Assembly (NCBI GenBank): GCA_023055505.1
Contig: JALIRH010000027.1
Span: forward strand, 880,501 to 944,500
Reading direction: 5' to 3'
Length of the DNA: 64,000 nucleotides
From: Callipepla californica brunnescens
Taxonomy: Eukaryota > Chordata > Aves > Galliformes > Odontophoridae
Numbering within the stretch: position 1 is the first letter of the stretch; each line of letters starts with the position of its first letter. Under the pieces are notes generated by a model. The model did no database searches. It worked only from the letters and a program-made list of their open reading frames with translations, and was not told the DNA's origin. A program made the position numbers and the translations under genes. Positions 32,601-64,000 of the stretch are shown here, piece after piece.

Positions 32601-35600
32601 CACAATCCTCCTACAGCTGAAAATGAGTTCCTGCTGCTGCTCACCTGCTCCCGTGGAGTTCAGGATTCAAAGCACCTTCCCAAATCACGCTCCGTGCGCC
32701 CACGGGTGAGACCTCAAACTGCTCCCAATGCTGAAAGTTTCTGGAGCTGTCTACGGTAACGGAGAACTGCTTCCTTGGAACACAAAGAACAACTCAGTAA
32801 TTATATGACTCGTAACAGAGACATTATGAGAGCTATCAGATGAAGCTCTGCATGCGGAATCTTTTAATATTGAAGAGAGACGTAGCAATTTTCTGCCCGT
32901 GTGAAGCCTGAGCTCACCAGCAGCGTCTCCTGCCTCACTCCTGCCGCTCCCTGGCTTTTAGATGAGTGCATGAATCACAGACTAATAATAATTTTTGAAG
33001 AAATCCTTCCTCCCTAGGAAATCACATTCAGCCACAGTTTGTAATGAATTCTGTGAATTTACCAAACATTTGAGGACACGTGTAGCAGGCGGTAGCAATG
33101 CTCTTCCTTTACCCTTGGACGTGGGGCACGATGCAGCGCCCAGCACCAGGTGGGCAGCTCACCAGGGGAGTGCTCAGGGGAAAGAAAAATTGCACATGAA
33201 AGCAATGAAAGAGACAGTTTGAAACCTCGAAGGCCCACGTGAAGTCTGTGTGCTGCAGCCAGTTCGGCGGTCGGCACTTTAAAAATCAAAGCCAGCTCCA
33301 GAGCAATGATTTGCACAGCACACAGCACCCAAAATTAGCCCGGGTTCCTCGGGTTTGAGGGAAACTCACAGTGTCTGAGGGACACAGTGTCTTCCAGGCA
33401 GTGCTCTCCTGGCACCGCGTGAAGTCACGGCAGGTTTGGCAGATGGATTTCTGCTATCTGCTGGATTCATCTGGGACAGCCCACACAGACTGAGTCAGTG
33501 CCCCCATCGCATCCCTGCATCACACACAGCCTCCCCATGGCAGAGCTGCACCGCTGCCTCATTTGGTTCTGCAGAGGAACGGATGCCCACAGGAGGCTGC
33601 ACGAGCACACGGCGGGCAGCTCTGCCCAATTTAAATTATTCAGAAAGTCAATCAAGAGCTAAGTGCTAAGCTGTTTTTATTTCGGCTTCAGATGTGGCTA
33701 CGGCCGCTCCCCCGAGACGTGTAAATAATGCAGGCAGTGCTGCAGGGGGATGGCTGAGGACACGCAGCACACGGAGCTGCTGCTCAGATTCACTCTGGTG
33801 CTGCAGCCCAGCCCCGCGTCCCAGCCGGGGTCACACTCTGCTCTGGGTTCCTCAGGGCTGCACAAAGTCCCAGGCACTCCTGAGCTGGAGATCACAGGGC
33901 TCGAGGTGCACGGCCCGGTGCCTGTATTACATCTGTGCAAAACAAAGCTGCTGGAACAACAACCCAGTGAAGTATGGGCTTTTGTATTTTACATGAACGC
34001 GAGCCAGCATCTAATTTCATTGTCTGCTGTGCTGTAGAATTGGAAGATAATGACTCGCTCTTAAAAATACAATCAAAATGGTTTGAGTATGACTTTGACC
34101 GCAACATATATCATACAGAAGGAGCCCAGAGGACAAGCTGGGTGATGGGCTGAGTGCTGGTTGCGATTAGGAACAGCCCCATGACATGAAATCTGATGAT
34201 GCAATGAACTTCTGACCTATAGCAGAAATCCGACCGCCGCAGCCCGGCTCCTCCAGCGCCGCTCCGCAGGAAAACAAAAGTCCTCATTCAACATTCGGTT
34301 CTCCCCACCCTTTGCCACTGGAATTTTTATATGATGTGAATTAAATACGCCAAACTTTGAAGGCAGAAGTTAGAAGTGTCTGTGTGAAGTCCGGGCATCC
34401 TTCTGCTCCTGCAGCCGTTGTCATCGTGCCTTGCACCGGGTGCACGATGGTGTCCAGCAGCAAAGTGAGACAGCACTGCGTCCGACCTCACTGGGAACGA
34501 AACACCGAATCCAATATCCAGGGCTCACCGATTTTGGCACACCCTGCATTCATTCTCCACACCCAAGAGCAAGAGTTAACCGTCTGTCCCCCCCTCAGGA
34601 CCCCGCTGTGCCCAGCTGCACACTGATGCTGAGCTGTGGGAGCGAGCTGCAGCGCGGCAGAGCACGGAGCTGCCACCTCCAGAGCACTGCTCGAGGATAA
34701 CGAGCTGCTGGGAGAGCTGCCACTGCTGGAGGGAGTCCAGCTCAGCAGTGCTCCCTGTCTGAGCTCCTGCTCCACTTGAGAAATGCCAATGGGCAATGCA
34801 CCCCGAGCCAGGGCCGCGGGACCGGGCGGGCAGCGCTGATAAGCTAAAAGCAGATGGAAGGTCTAAGCCAGTTACGTGGAGCGCATGATAAAATTCCTTG
34901 CTAAACTGGGGCCTAAGTCACTGTGAGCTTAGGGTGGAACTCCAATAAATGGAGGAGGAAGAACGGAGCCAAAGGTTCTCCTGGGGTGAGGGCCGGGCCC
35001 CGGCAAATGGGAAAGCAACGTGACCCGACAGAAGGAGGGATGGTGCGGCCGGCACTGAGCTGCAGAGCAGGAATTTCCTTGTGGGAGTGCTGCCAGGAGG
35101 GTGAGGAAACTGCTTGTTTTTCAAAGCAGAAGCGGCAAAGAAAGGAGGGGTAGGAGCAAAGGTTCTCGAGCAGCGCTGCAGGCAGTGCCACTGAGCTGGA
35201 GCACCCGCGCTGCTGCGAGCCGTGCTGCCTGAAAGAGCTTCCTTCTGGCTTCGGAAAGTGGGGTGAGATAACAGAGCTCATCTCCTGCACGTGTCCACGC
35301 TCAGCACTCAGACCTATGGCAATGGCTGGTGGAGCCAGAACAAAAGCGAGATCTCAGTGGCAGGGCCCAGCCTCGGTTCTGAAGCCCAGGCAGCAGCCAG
35401 GCCCAGGGATTGCTGGGATCAGCAGAGCTTCACTGTGCAGAGATGCATTACAGCCAAAAAACCCACGAACCCCAAACCCAACAATGCCCAGAACAAGGCT
35501 CTAAGAGGGCACCGTGCTGCCAGAAAGCTCAGAGCAGCAGTGTGCGGAGATAGTCCCACTCCACGGAAGGAAAGAGGACCTCATGCCTGAAGGACCTCCA

Positions 35601-38600
35601 TGACCGCACCACCATTTCATGGCTCTGGCTGCAATACTTAGAACCTAAAAATGGGAACTCAGGGGAAACAGCAGCATCGGTGCTCCCCTTCGGGCAGAGA
35701 AGAGGTGATGAGCACATGGAGGGAAGCGCAGCGCTCACGCTGAGGTTGGTGTAGGGTCTCAGCCTCGTTCCATGCCAAGGATCACAGATGAGTTAAGAAA
35801 GCCTCGTCACTCGGGAACTCCAGCCACGGCCGTATCCAATTGCTGTAGCAGGAGCTTGCATGGAAAAATAACATTCAGGATATTTTTATTTTTAGCTGTC
35901 TTAATGAAATATAGCAGATGGAAATAAGAGGAGAAGCCCATCCTGTGTGACTTGCCATCTGTCTGGGGATCAGCAATAGGTCCATCACAGATCACAGCTA
36001 GAAAATTACCTCGTAATTAATGTCAGTCTTTGAGCTACCTCGCAGCTCTTCACTCTCCTCGTTCTGCTCTGTGACGCAGGTTTCAGTGCCACTCACAGCT
36101 CACCTGCAGGAGGTGTGCTCACAGCACAGCCTTCCTTTCAGGGCACGAGGCCTCAGGCCGAGCACCCGGGGCTCCTGCAGATCCCCATGGAGATGTCAGC
36201 GGTTTCGGAGCCATCTGCTCAGTGTGGGACACACTACTGGGATCCTAATGGCTATTCCTGGTCCAGATGTTGGTACCCTGTTGGTTCTGCAGCACTCCCA
36301 GCACGGGGCCACCACTCCAGCACGTTGGTGATGTGAACGTGGGGTTAGGAGCAATTACCCCGAACTCAGCGCTGCCTGTTGGCTCTGCTACTGACACACG
36401 GCTGTTCCGAGTCAGTGCAGTGCTCAGGAATCCATCTCCCCAAACTGCTCCGATTTCCTCTGCGCTCCGCTCAGTGGGAGGAAGCCTGGCGTGCTGGGTG
36501 ACATCCGAAACAGGCACCCAGCCCCGAGCACTGCTAAAGGTCAGGAGCTGTGCTCTGTGCAGGAGATGTTTGCTCAGTGCTGTCATCGCTATCCCCTCTG
36601 CTCGCACACGCCGTGTCACCGCAGCTCGCTCTCGCTTTCCTTTCTGGGAAAATCAATGCTTTGTCATAAGAAAGTTTGGTATTTCACCACTGCAGAATAT
36701 TGGTAATTCATCTCCTGTAATGGGATATTGTTATCAGATGGCTTTAACCTTGTTTACTGCCTCTGCTCTGCCAGCTCCTACAGCTTGCTTGATCCTGTTC
36801 TGGTTATTTTCGTGCTTTGATTTAAGAGCACAGCACTCCAGGACTGCATGGTGAGAAGAGCCTGGGCTTGGCTTTTTTTCTCACTGAGAGCCACAGTGTG
36901 AGCAAGCAGGTTCTTCCAGTGCTGCTTCCTCCAAGCGATCATATTTCTGCACCCTCCTCATTCGGCACTTGGAAGCAGCCCAGGGTGACCCGGGGTTCTG
37001 CTCCCGGCTGTGACACACAACTGCTGCAGGAGCTGCCCCAAACGCAGCTCCGCGCCCCACGGTTCTGTGCCCCTTTGGCTGCAGCTGCTCCACGAGTGCC
37101 CGGTCCCCCCAGGACCCCCCCCTGCACTGCACGGAGACAAAAATACATCAGCAGCTGCTGCCCACCTGGTGCTGGGCCAAGATTGGGAAACGGAGACAAG
37201 AAACTGAAAATAAAAGGCCAAAGAGAGACAGATAGGGCCGCGCAGCAGAAGCGAGAGCACTAAAAATAGCGGTGATGTGGTGTAGCACTACGATGCATCC
37301 GCCCAGCCCCCCCAGCACGGCTTGTGACCGCCCCAGGGCTGAGCTCCAGCAGCACCAGCACACCGTGCTGCCCAGCTCCTGCACGACCCCCACCCCCAGC
37401 ACGACCCCCACCCCCAGCACTGTGCCGAGCTGCTGTGGTGGACGTGGCTGACGGCAACAGCAGCCCCAGGGCTCCTCTCCAGTGGGCTCGTGCCTGATAT
37501 TTGGCTGCTGCGCATGAGATGGAGTGGAGAGTTTCCTTTTTAATTCCCGTGGAAGCGGAATTATCTGACAGAGCCGCTGTCCCCTGGGAGCACTGACTCA
37601 AACACTGCAGCACTGATAGTGGAGGAGAACCCCATCGGCCCCCAGCCCATCCCCACTCTGCTCCGGGTGGGCAAGGGACATGAAAACCAGTTCAGCCCTG
37701 GGAGGTATTCACAACCAGAATGAAACTGAGCGGGTTCTGATGTCGTGTGTGACTTAACTCCCCGTGACCCGGACCAAAGCTCGGCCCCGTGCTGCCCATG
37801 GGGACACGGGGTGGGCCGAGCCGGGTTTGACTCAGAAGAACCGAAAAGCCACAATTCTCCCTCTCTATTTTTGGCCTCAGGTTTTTGGATGTCTCTGCCT
37901 ACTCCCAGAAGATGTGACAAGGAGTGGGTTTGAGATAGTAACAATACGACAGCGAGTCCAAGAGCAGCTCGGGCTGAAAGTCAGCACCGCCACAGGGTGG
38001 GAGCTCCCAGCAGAAGCAGGGGCTGGGGAGGGTCCCTGGGAGCAGCCAGGAGCTGCACCCGCAGAGCTGAGGCTGCAGAGCACTCTGTGGGTCCAGCTCC
38101 CAGCAGTGTGGGGCTGCAGCCTGGAACAGCATTCACAGCAATTCAGACACAGCTTTGCCCCAGTGCTCACCATTCTGGGTGCTGAGAGCTTCGGCTCAGG
38201 GACAGCTCCTGGCCACGCAGAACTCTGTGCTCAGGGTCTGACCCAGGGCAGCGGGAGGGGGCCCAACCCCCCCACCCCCACCAGCCAGGGCCACTTTGAC
38301 CCAGCAATCCCTGTGCCGGCCTCTCCACGCACAGCAGTGGAAGTGAAAAGCAGATGTGGAATCCAGGAAGGCTTCCAACTTTTTCTTTTTTCCCCTCTCC
38401 TTATTTAAGCCTCAGAGCTGAGGCAGCCAGCAGCAGGGCAGAGCCATCCCACCACCAGGGCAGCACTGCTCTCCTCTGCTCAGCAGCCACCTGAGAGCAA
38501 CGAGGCCATGGGAGGGAGGAGGACAGCAGTGCTTCTGCTCATGACAGTGGGTGGGAGGAGCACCCACCTGAACCCTGCTCATATTTCCCACATTTCTCTC

Positions 38601-39500
38601 ACTAAGAAGTAAATACCTCCACGCTCTGGCTGCGTCCCATACCCAAAGAGAGAAATCCCTGCAGCATGACACCTAAACCACAGCCTGGGGGAAGGCAAGG
38701 CAAGCAATTTTCTGAGCCCTTTGATGATCAAACACCCAAATTCTCCTTTTCTTCAACCACTGGCACAAAGACTTCACCCTGAAGAGTTGCTAGAGGAAAC
38801 CTGAAACTTGCCCGCTGACAGAGGGCAGGGAACAGAGCGGCCTCCAGCACCAGGGCATCTCTCCCCACGTTGTCTGCAGGTTCTTAGAGCACCACCTTGT
38901 GTTCAAACACAACAAACGGTTCCGAGTCCCGAGTGGATTCATCCCATTAACTACAAGCACATAATAAATCATCCCCATCACACCACGCTCAGGTGTTCTC
39001 AAACACGCGGGCACTGCTCTTCACATGAGTTAACGGCAACCACATGAGACTTCACTATCAAGTCCTGAACCCAGAGCACAGCCCAGGGCCATAAAGCCCT
39101 CTCCAAATGGTCTTCTACAGCAGAATTAATAGGCACAGAGATGGACCATCGTGCTAAATAACATTCACAGACTGCGTTGCTCAAGAAGCTTTCATATAGA
39201 CACGAGGGAAGTGAATGGGAATGGATGGCAAAAACAATCTGCCAGTTTGGTTTAATAATCCATTATAGAAAAATCTTAAGAACCAAGTTACTTACCCACA
39301 CACGCAGCAGGGCTGGGAGAAAAGAGCTTGAACCTTGCCAGAGTGAAGGCAGGCGATGCTTCTTCCTATTTAATGCACAGTGCAGTGAGATCCCTGCGAA
39401 TGGATGCACTGAGAATCAACACTGAGAAGAAGAGGGGAACTGGGCTGTGCATCTGCTCTAGGGAGGGAACAAGGCAAATAACTCGCAGGACACAGGACCA
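29613..39500. other. Intergenic, TOB1-SPAG9 interval (right part)
   Basis: GC-rich sequence without a recognisable gene. The longest open frame (about 330 codons near 29.5-30.5 kb) has no domain-like content and overlaps a CR1 remnant, so I treat it as chance. Landmarks are a small CpG cluster near 30.85 kb, a striking AT-rich block at 31.65-31.82 kb, and a duplicated C-rich unit near 37.4 kb. The right limit is the predicted 3' end of SPAG9. Confidence 0.55.
37381..37420. repeat. C-rich 18-bp direct duplication
   Basis: The unit CACGACCCCCACCCCCAG occurs twice in tandem, flanked by CAGCACC-like sequence. It is a small GC-rich low-complexity tract. Confidence 0.75.
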
Positions 39501-39519
39501 CAAAGAAAACACCAATCCG

Positions 39520-42500
39520 ATGCATGTTTCATATACATATTTATATATATATTTCATGTACAAAGTTACATTCTGAACCCCATGGATTCAATAATAGAAA
39601 TAAATACTGAAATAACTACACTGCTATATGAGCTTTTCTGCTCACAGAAAAGAAGCCTCAACTCTTAACAGACAGCAAGTTCAACGCTGTAGTATCCATC
39701 TCGGATTACAGAGGCAAGTAAAATTCAGCGTAAAGTGTTCAACAGACAAAACTTTCAAAAATTACAGACCATAAAATGTTTAAAATATGTTTAAAAGATT
39801 GAGAAATGTGCATCAACAGAACTAATAAAGGAAACTTAATCTTGTTAGAGGGCGGGAGAGGCATTTAGTGTATAGAAAAACGCTTTGAGGTGCAACATAA
39901 GTCGTTACAGTATGGCATAACCCTGTTAGAAAAACCATTTCCTTAAAGAGCTGTATTTGAGTTTACCGTGTCTTGTTTCACAGAGGGCCTCCACAGGGCC
40001 CTGCTGACACAGGGCCCCTTACAAGAGTGCTAAGTCAGGTTTAATCCTTTGGTAACTTTTATAATACTCACATGGAAATAAATAGTTACACAGCATTGTA
40101 AAAGACGCACGTCCTTTAGAACAGTTAGTATAATAAAACAGATTCAACATTTGTTTGTTACTAAGGCAGCCTATGATAAAGTGTCTACGCTCTGCCAGCT
40201 CCGTCCCATCCAACGCAGGAAGACCTTGACAAGGAGTGGGCAACGCAGCAGCTTGCACAACCTTCACCATGCAAACACCCTTACCCGGGAAGTACTGTGC
40301 TGCATATTTTGTGCTGGAAGTGTTTCCAAACCATTAAGAGATGGGCTCCTATCTATATGAAGCTTTAATCACATGAGTGTATGCAGAAACATTCTGGAGG
40401 CCATCTCTAGGGGTGTGTGTCTCCTCAGTGCCCGGGGCTTTGCTCCACTCGGATGACCTCAGGCAGGGAGTTCATAGATCCCAGTGCACTGTGACGAGAA
40501 CAGGGACTCATCTGACTGTACCTTAGGACAGGGGATAACATTCTAAATGAGAAATACAGAGAAGTGCACATGCCTTTTATCTACCACAGTGGTACACAGT
40601 TAACCTACTGTTTTCTTCAAAAACCATTCTACTTTTGGACAGAAACAATCACTGCTGAGAGCCTGCAGGTGGCCAGCTGAGGTGCCTACACGGCGCGTTT
40701 GGTAGGAGACCAGGTACACACTGCCACATTAAACTGCTCTGCTTAAAGGCAATCAAGCTGTTTAGAGAAAACAGACCATTAATTACAAATCAAATGCTAT
40801 ACAGGAACCAAGGAACAGAATTGTGCGTTTGTTTTCCTTCTGAGAACACGAGAACGTGACAAGCAAGCAGCGAGTGCGAGCTGTGGAAACTGGAGGAAAA
40901 TGAGCTTCGGAAGCTGGCGTGGGAAGCAATGGGACTGCACCACTCAGTGAAGAGTCTGCACAACTCTAAGAAGTTCAGACAGTGTTTTTCTTAGACATCC
41001 AATTTCCTAAGTTAATTCAGATGGGCTTCAAGTTCAGCATATGTGTCTACGTGGGCTCTACACAGACCTCTCCAAGAGCATTACGAGTTTACTGTCCGTA
41101 TTCCAGACCTCACCATTAAGCCAAAGTAGTTTAAGAGTGACTTCAAAGATGAATTTGGAAAGCAAATTATGAACAACACGCTCTCGTCACTTTTGGCATT
41201 CTGAAGAGAAAAATACTACCAAGATATTAGACTTCTTTAATAAGGATTTTTACTACATAGTCCATGTCCTAAATACATATTTACGAGAGGAACAGTTGCG
41301 TACAAAATATGTTGCTTAAAAAGTATTTATACATATAAATCTAACCAATAGACCTGAATGGAGTTTTTCTGGTTTATCAGCTATGATATGCATTTGAAAA
41401 AGCTGCCTAAATATATATTTACACAATAGACCTCAGCTAAATGTGTTCATTTAAAAAATTAAGAAAATATATAAACACATGTTCGCCTGATAGACCAGAA
41501 CTGCTCCTATTGCATAAAAATGTTTAGGCAGTTTTAAAAAGTGTTTCTACATTTACTTCTCTGAAACTGTTCAGCGCTCACAAATTAGTCCCCTGACTAG
41601 TCAGGGTAAATGCTGGGTGTTTGCTACAACCCCTCCAACCTTTGCTTTCTAGAGAATAAATGAAAGAGGAAATTTGGGTTTTAAAAGAACAGAAATCATG
41701 TTTACGCTAGGTACTAATGTAGGAAATTCAATGTAAAAGGAAGACAGTCTTCAACTCACACTTATGGTTAAAAAAATAGATGGTGAGTAGACAGAATGTC
41801 AGCCTGATGTTTAGAGTCTCCTGACTTCCAACAATTTACTCAAGCTCAGTGTTACCAGCTAACATTGATACGTTTTGGGTGGGACTAAACAGGAGTATGC
41901 AGCTACAAAAAATACACTTTGTACCTTGTCATCCGGCAATAAAGTTCATTTACAATCTCACTTGGGCAGGATGCATTTTTCCTGTACACTCTTTCTTTTC
42001 TCATGCTCTAATTGAGGTCTTTAACCTTCACACACACAGTGACTCATGAGTTTGACCAGCTAGGCAGAGAAGATCATTCTAGTGATTAGAATTTAAGGAG
42101 TTAAGACAAGGAAAAAAAAAACATTAAATCAAGCTGTATCCCCTGTTCAAGAACTTATAATTTTTAAACTTAAATCATCCTAAGAACACCCTTTGGAAAC
42201 AGAGTTGTTCACATGTATCTGTGTCAGGGGGATGGGAAAAAGACTACGTTTGAAATTGCTGATGGAGGGCAGCAGTTCTCAAACTTTAAGGTTCAACAGT
42301 GAAAACATGTCATTTTATTTAAATATTGTCACTTCTATACAATCTCCCCCAGGAATTCTGATGAAAGTTAACAAATTAATCTGTATACATGATGTAAGCA
42401 AGACTTTCAAGGTTTGGAAACACAAGTTGGAACAATCTGCTTTAGCTCTCACTGAATATTTGGATGAGCCCTGATAACCCTATAATTTCCCCATTTTTGT

Positions 42501-42912
42501 TCTTAAATACTCTGGGAATAACTTTGCTGTTTTACTCAATGCATTATACAGTGAAATGAAGCTCAGCTGTAGTAAAGCCAAACTCAGGTGACATTACCAA
42601 AGAAGTGAACTACATGAGATTGCTGTGGTACAGTAAAACTAACGCCTCGATTGCTTATCATGGTGTGCACACCAGTTCTGAGAAAGTTCTGGTTTCATTA
42701 TACTGTTCCATGTAAGAAGGTGCAGTAAAACAGCACAAGCTAATTCCTGTATAGTTAAAGGTCTGACAGATTTGCAATATAAAAGTTAGACAGCAAAGAA
42801 ATGCTTCAACATCATGTAGTGGAACAGGTCTCACAAAATAAAAACATGCAGAAGCGCTTTTTTTTTTTCCTTTTCTTTTTAGTTTAAGGTCTCCAAGCTG
42901 CATCCTACAGGC
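39520..42912 (-). other. SPAG9: SPAG9 3' untranslated region (about 3.4 kb)
   Basis: A continuous AT-rich stretch follows the SPAG9 stop codon and ends where composition becomes GC-rich near 39.5 kb. A TATAAA-type variant poly(A) signal (39540-39545, minus) and TA-rich sequence are the best candidates for the distal end, while ATTAAA motifs near 40.04 and 41.24 kb could give shorter forms. A Pumilio-type TGTAAATA site is present at 41416-41423 (minus). The human SPAG9 message is known to have a long 3' UTR. The end position is uncertain. Confidence 0.5.
41225..41565. repeat. Degenerate tandem units in the SPAG9 3' UTR
   Basis: Segments containing a TTAAAAAG-like start, an ATATATTTACA-like centre and an AATAGACCT end recur at about 41.31-41.36, 41.39-41.44 and 41.45-41.50 kb. 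Weaker relatives lie near 41.25 and 41.53 kb. Spacing is 67-93 bp. It looks like an old, diverged tandem duplication within the UTR. Confidence 0.4.
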
Positions 42913-61763
<18,851 letters not shown>

Positions 61764-62231
61764 CTTTCCAAAGGAAACAAACAAAGAATGAGCAGATGAA
61801 ACTGAATTTTTTCTTTTTTAAACCTCAATTTTACTGTAATCCAAAAATAGCTGAACTTCAAATATGAAACCTGACAGAAAAGCTACATTCTACATGAAAA
61901 TTCAAGATCTACCTCCTACAACTGGGTTTCCCCTCCACCTTCTTCCCATCCTGCCTTCAAATAGGCTGAAGGCAGTCCTGGCTAACAGGCTAGTGCTACC
62001 TCCACCTACTCAGTACACAATCAGGATGCTACAGTACTAGCAACTCAACCAAAAATAAACAATCATGGCATCAGTGGGGAAGCATTACTCCACAAAAATT
62101 AATTTTACAGTGTTCTGCTGCCTTTTACATCAGGTAAGAGTCAAAAGTATATAAGTTGTAGACAGAACATGCTGATTAAAGCTCACATTGCAAAAGCCCT
62201 GCAAATTTCCCCAGAGCAAATGATACCTTAC

Positions 62232-62246
62232 CAAAGAAATTATGGT
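62232..62246 (-). CDS. SPAG9: Candidate SPAG9 15-nt microexon (DHNFF)
   Basis: On the minus strand the 15 nt ACCATAATTTCTTTG lie between GGCTTTAAAG and GTAAGG. Because the next exon starts with GA completing a Gly codon, the incoming base must be G, so insertion reads D-H-N-F-F-G-M-G-R-E. JIP3 has RDDFFGMGKE at the same place. A TGCATG (RBFOX-type) motif lies about ten bases upstream, and a TTCTTGTTTTTGCTTT tract precedes it. Transcript evidence is needed to be sure. Confidence 0.6.
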
Positions 62247-63175
62247 CTTTAAAGCCCATGCATTCCATGTAAAGCAAAAACAAGAACAAGAAACATTTCA
62301 TGTAAGGTGTAGTATGGGTGAAGAGCAGTAAAATACTTAGACTTATGAAGTAAGAGTGAATTAAAAAAAGCCACCACCAATAACTGGAAGTGAAATGTGA
62401 TGTGGTTAGAAGCAGGATTTTGTATGAAAGATGCTAAAATTTGTCATAAACATCTCTATTGGACTATTTATAAAATATAATTTAACAGAAGTCTATCTGC
62501 TGCAAAATAATTAAAAAGCAGGTAATTAGAAATGCTCAACTGTTCGGCATGTTTCAAAGGAACATACTACTATGAAAAATGAACTTAACTCTTCACGTAA
62601 CTGCTTCATTATTATTCCCACTTCTGGAAATTAATCTCTCAGCCCTACTGTTTGCATATATAAACAACTGCAGGATAGTAAAAATAGGGTAATGCGATCT
62701 AGTCACACCTGGCACAGCAGAAGTATCTCCAAATTAAACCTTCCTCTGTTACCACATTGATGACAGAAGTGATGCTGGTTCCAGGTCAACACAAGGAACA
62801 AAACATCTCTTAATGGTGGAGGCTTATTAAGATATTCTATGAACACAACTGCTCAAGCAACTTTGCTAACAGACTTAAAAGACAGTGCCATAACATTAAG
62901 AAGGGTTACTCTAAAAAACAGACATGCAAACCAAAATCCCCTGAGTTTCGGTTTAAAAATAAATGATATGGGACACTGAAGGAGTTAGAGCAGCTGATGT
63001 GACTTAATAATGATAGGAATCAGTTACAACTACAGCCACGGAGGGATGTTACTCCAAGAGATCTTTCTAAATGTTCTCAGAAATCATAGAAGTAGCCAGG
63101 ACCGCTTCAGACACATCTCAGGATCTGTTATAACAAATGACCAAAAACTAGAAAGCCAAAGGAGTGCGAGGGCAA

Positions 63176-63190
63176 AAAAAAAAAAAAAAA
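63176..63190. repeat. Poly-A run in a SPAG9 intron
   Basis: About 15 consecutive A on the plus strand with no recognisable retroposon body beside it. Confidence 0.8.
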
Positions 63191-64000
63191 CAGAACCAAA
63201 ACAGTGTCACCAAGCAGGGAAAAATGCAGAGAATGTATTTCATGAGAGCAGCAGCCAAGAACGCCTAACTGTAGAAGCAACAAATTTCAAATTTTTTTTA
63301 AAAGAGAAGCATACACACCAGAATATTCCCCTGGGTATGCAGCCCAAGAGAAAACATTAGAGAATCCCAATTAACTACTTTCACAGACCTCAAAACAAGA
63401 GCTTGAAACACAACTATCCTGGATGCAGATGTGGCTACTGAGTGGCACAAAGTACTTCAGACTATGGCAGTGTTTTAAGTGAAACAGTCTTCATATTGTC
63501 CAACTATTAGATCACGTTCTGCATAACAATCATCACAACACGTTCATTTTGCATATGTTGATATTTACAGTAATGGTTTTACTGAAAACACTAGAGATGA
63601 CAATAACAAACCTTTGACACTATACAAACAAGTGGATTATTTCTGCCAATGGACAAAGTATTTCTCATCAGGCAATGCTGACAGAAATTTGACTTCTATC
63701 ATGCAGATAAGGAGCAGAAGTTCCCATGTTTATACTACTTCTCCAGTACCAATGATTTTTAATGCAGAATGTGACAAGAGTTGTCCACATGACAACAAAG
63801 GGCAAGAGTTTGGGATGAACTATGTTCAGTAAGGATGGCATGGATCTCACTGCTCAGGACTCCAAGTGGCACACAGTAACAAAGAGAAGTCCTCTCAGAC
63901 TGAAAACAGGCCTGGTAGGCCAAGAGGGAAACAAGCCCCCTGCTCAATGGAAAGGAGGTTTCTGGTGGAATGCTTAGCCAGAAATTCAGCCTGCACACAC

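Larger units (their letters stand above)
61764..64000 (-). other. SPAG9: SPAG9 intron, continuing beyond the right edge
   Basis: I searched for the expected upstream exon (residues resembling GDVDEGADLLG) and did not find it, so this intron runs past 64 kb. It holds a candidate 15-nt microexon at 62232-62246 and an A run near 63.17 kb; otherwise only unrelated short open frames are seen. Confidence 0.75.

Noticed and set aside
36267..38408. Plus-strand open frames of about 195 and 214 codons
   Set aside because: No recognisable motif, heavy overlap with opposite-strand frames, and compositional bias typical of GC-rich non-coding DNA.

Overview
This is vertebrate nuclear DNA, most likely from a bird. 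It is not bacterial, phage or plasmid sequence: there are no operons or ribosome-binding sites, and coding sequence lies in short exons bounded by GT-AG (once GC-AG) splice sites. The bird call rests on three things: the very compact introns of SPAG9, traces of CR1-like LINE 3' ends, and few interspersed repeats. The TOB1-SPAG9 order, both on the minus strand, matches human 17q21.33 as I know it. In chicken this would be expected on chromosome 18, but the species cannot be fixed from the sequence alone.

Layout, left to right. 1-7.9 kb: intergenic DNA beyond the 3' end of TOB1, with no gene I recognise. 7.9-12.7 kb: TOB1 on the minus strand. It has an AT-rich 3' UTR, a single coding exon (8776-9753), one 5' UTR intron with an unusual hairpin and palindromes, a predicted first exon carrying a five-codon upstream ORF, and a CpG-island promoter with TATA, GC-box, CCAAT and CRE-type sites. 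12.8-13.25 kb: an 18-bp minisatellite of about 24 copies just upstream of that promoter. 13.3-39.5 kb: a GC-rich intergenic stretch with no convincing gene, a few simple repeats, two CR1 remnants and several AT-rich pockets that could be conserved regulatory elements. 39.5-64 kb: the 3' part of SPAG9 (JIP4) on the minus strand, with a long 3' UTR and 22 exons that I resolved to splice-site precision. They encode the second leucine zipper, the RH2 region and the C-terminal WD40-like propeller. The 5' part of SPAG9 lies beyond the right edge.

TOB1 is an antiproliferative adaptor that couples poly(A)-binding protein to the CCR4-NOT deadenylase. SPAG9/JIP4 is a JNK/p38 scaffold and motor-cargo adaptor. 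The two are syntenic neighbours, not parts of one pathway.

I found no new defence or mobile system. The most useful new observations are two candidate in-frame SPAG9 microexons (15 nt and 12 nt), a 39-nt in-frame cassette exon, a GC-AG intron, the minisatellite beside the TOB1 promoter, and a stem-loop in TOB1 intron 1. Exon calls come from reading splice sites, phase continuity and recalled family sequence; none was checked against transcripts.
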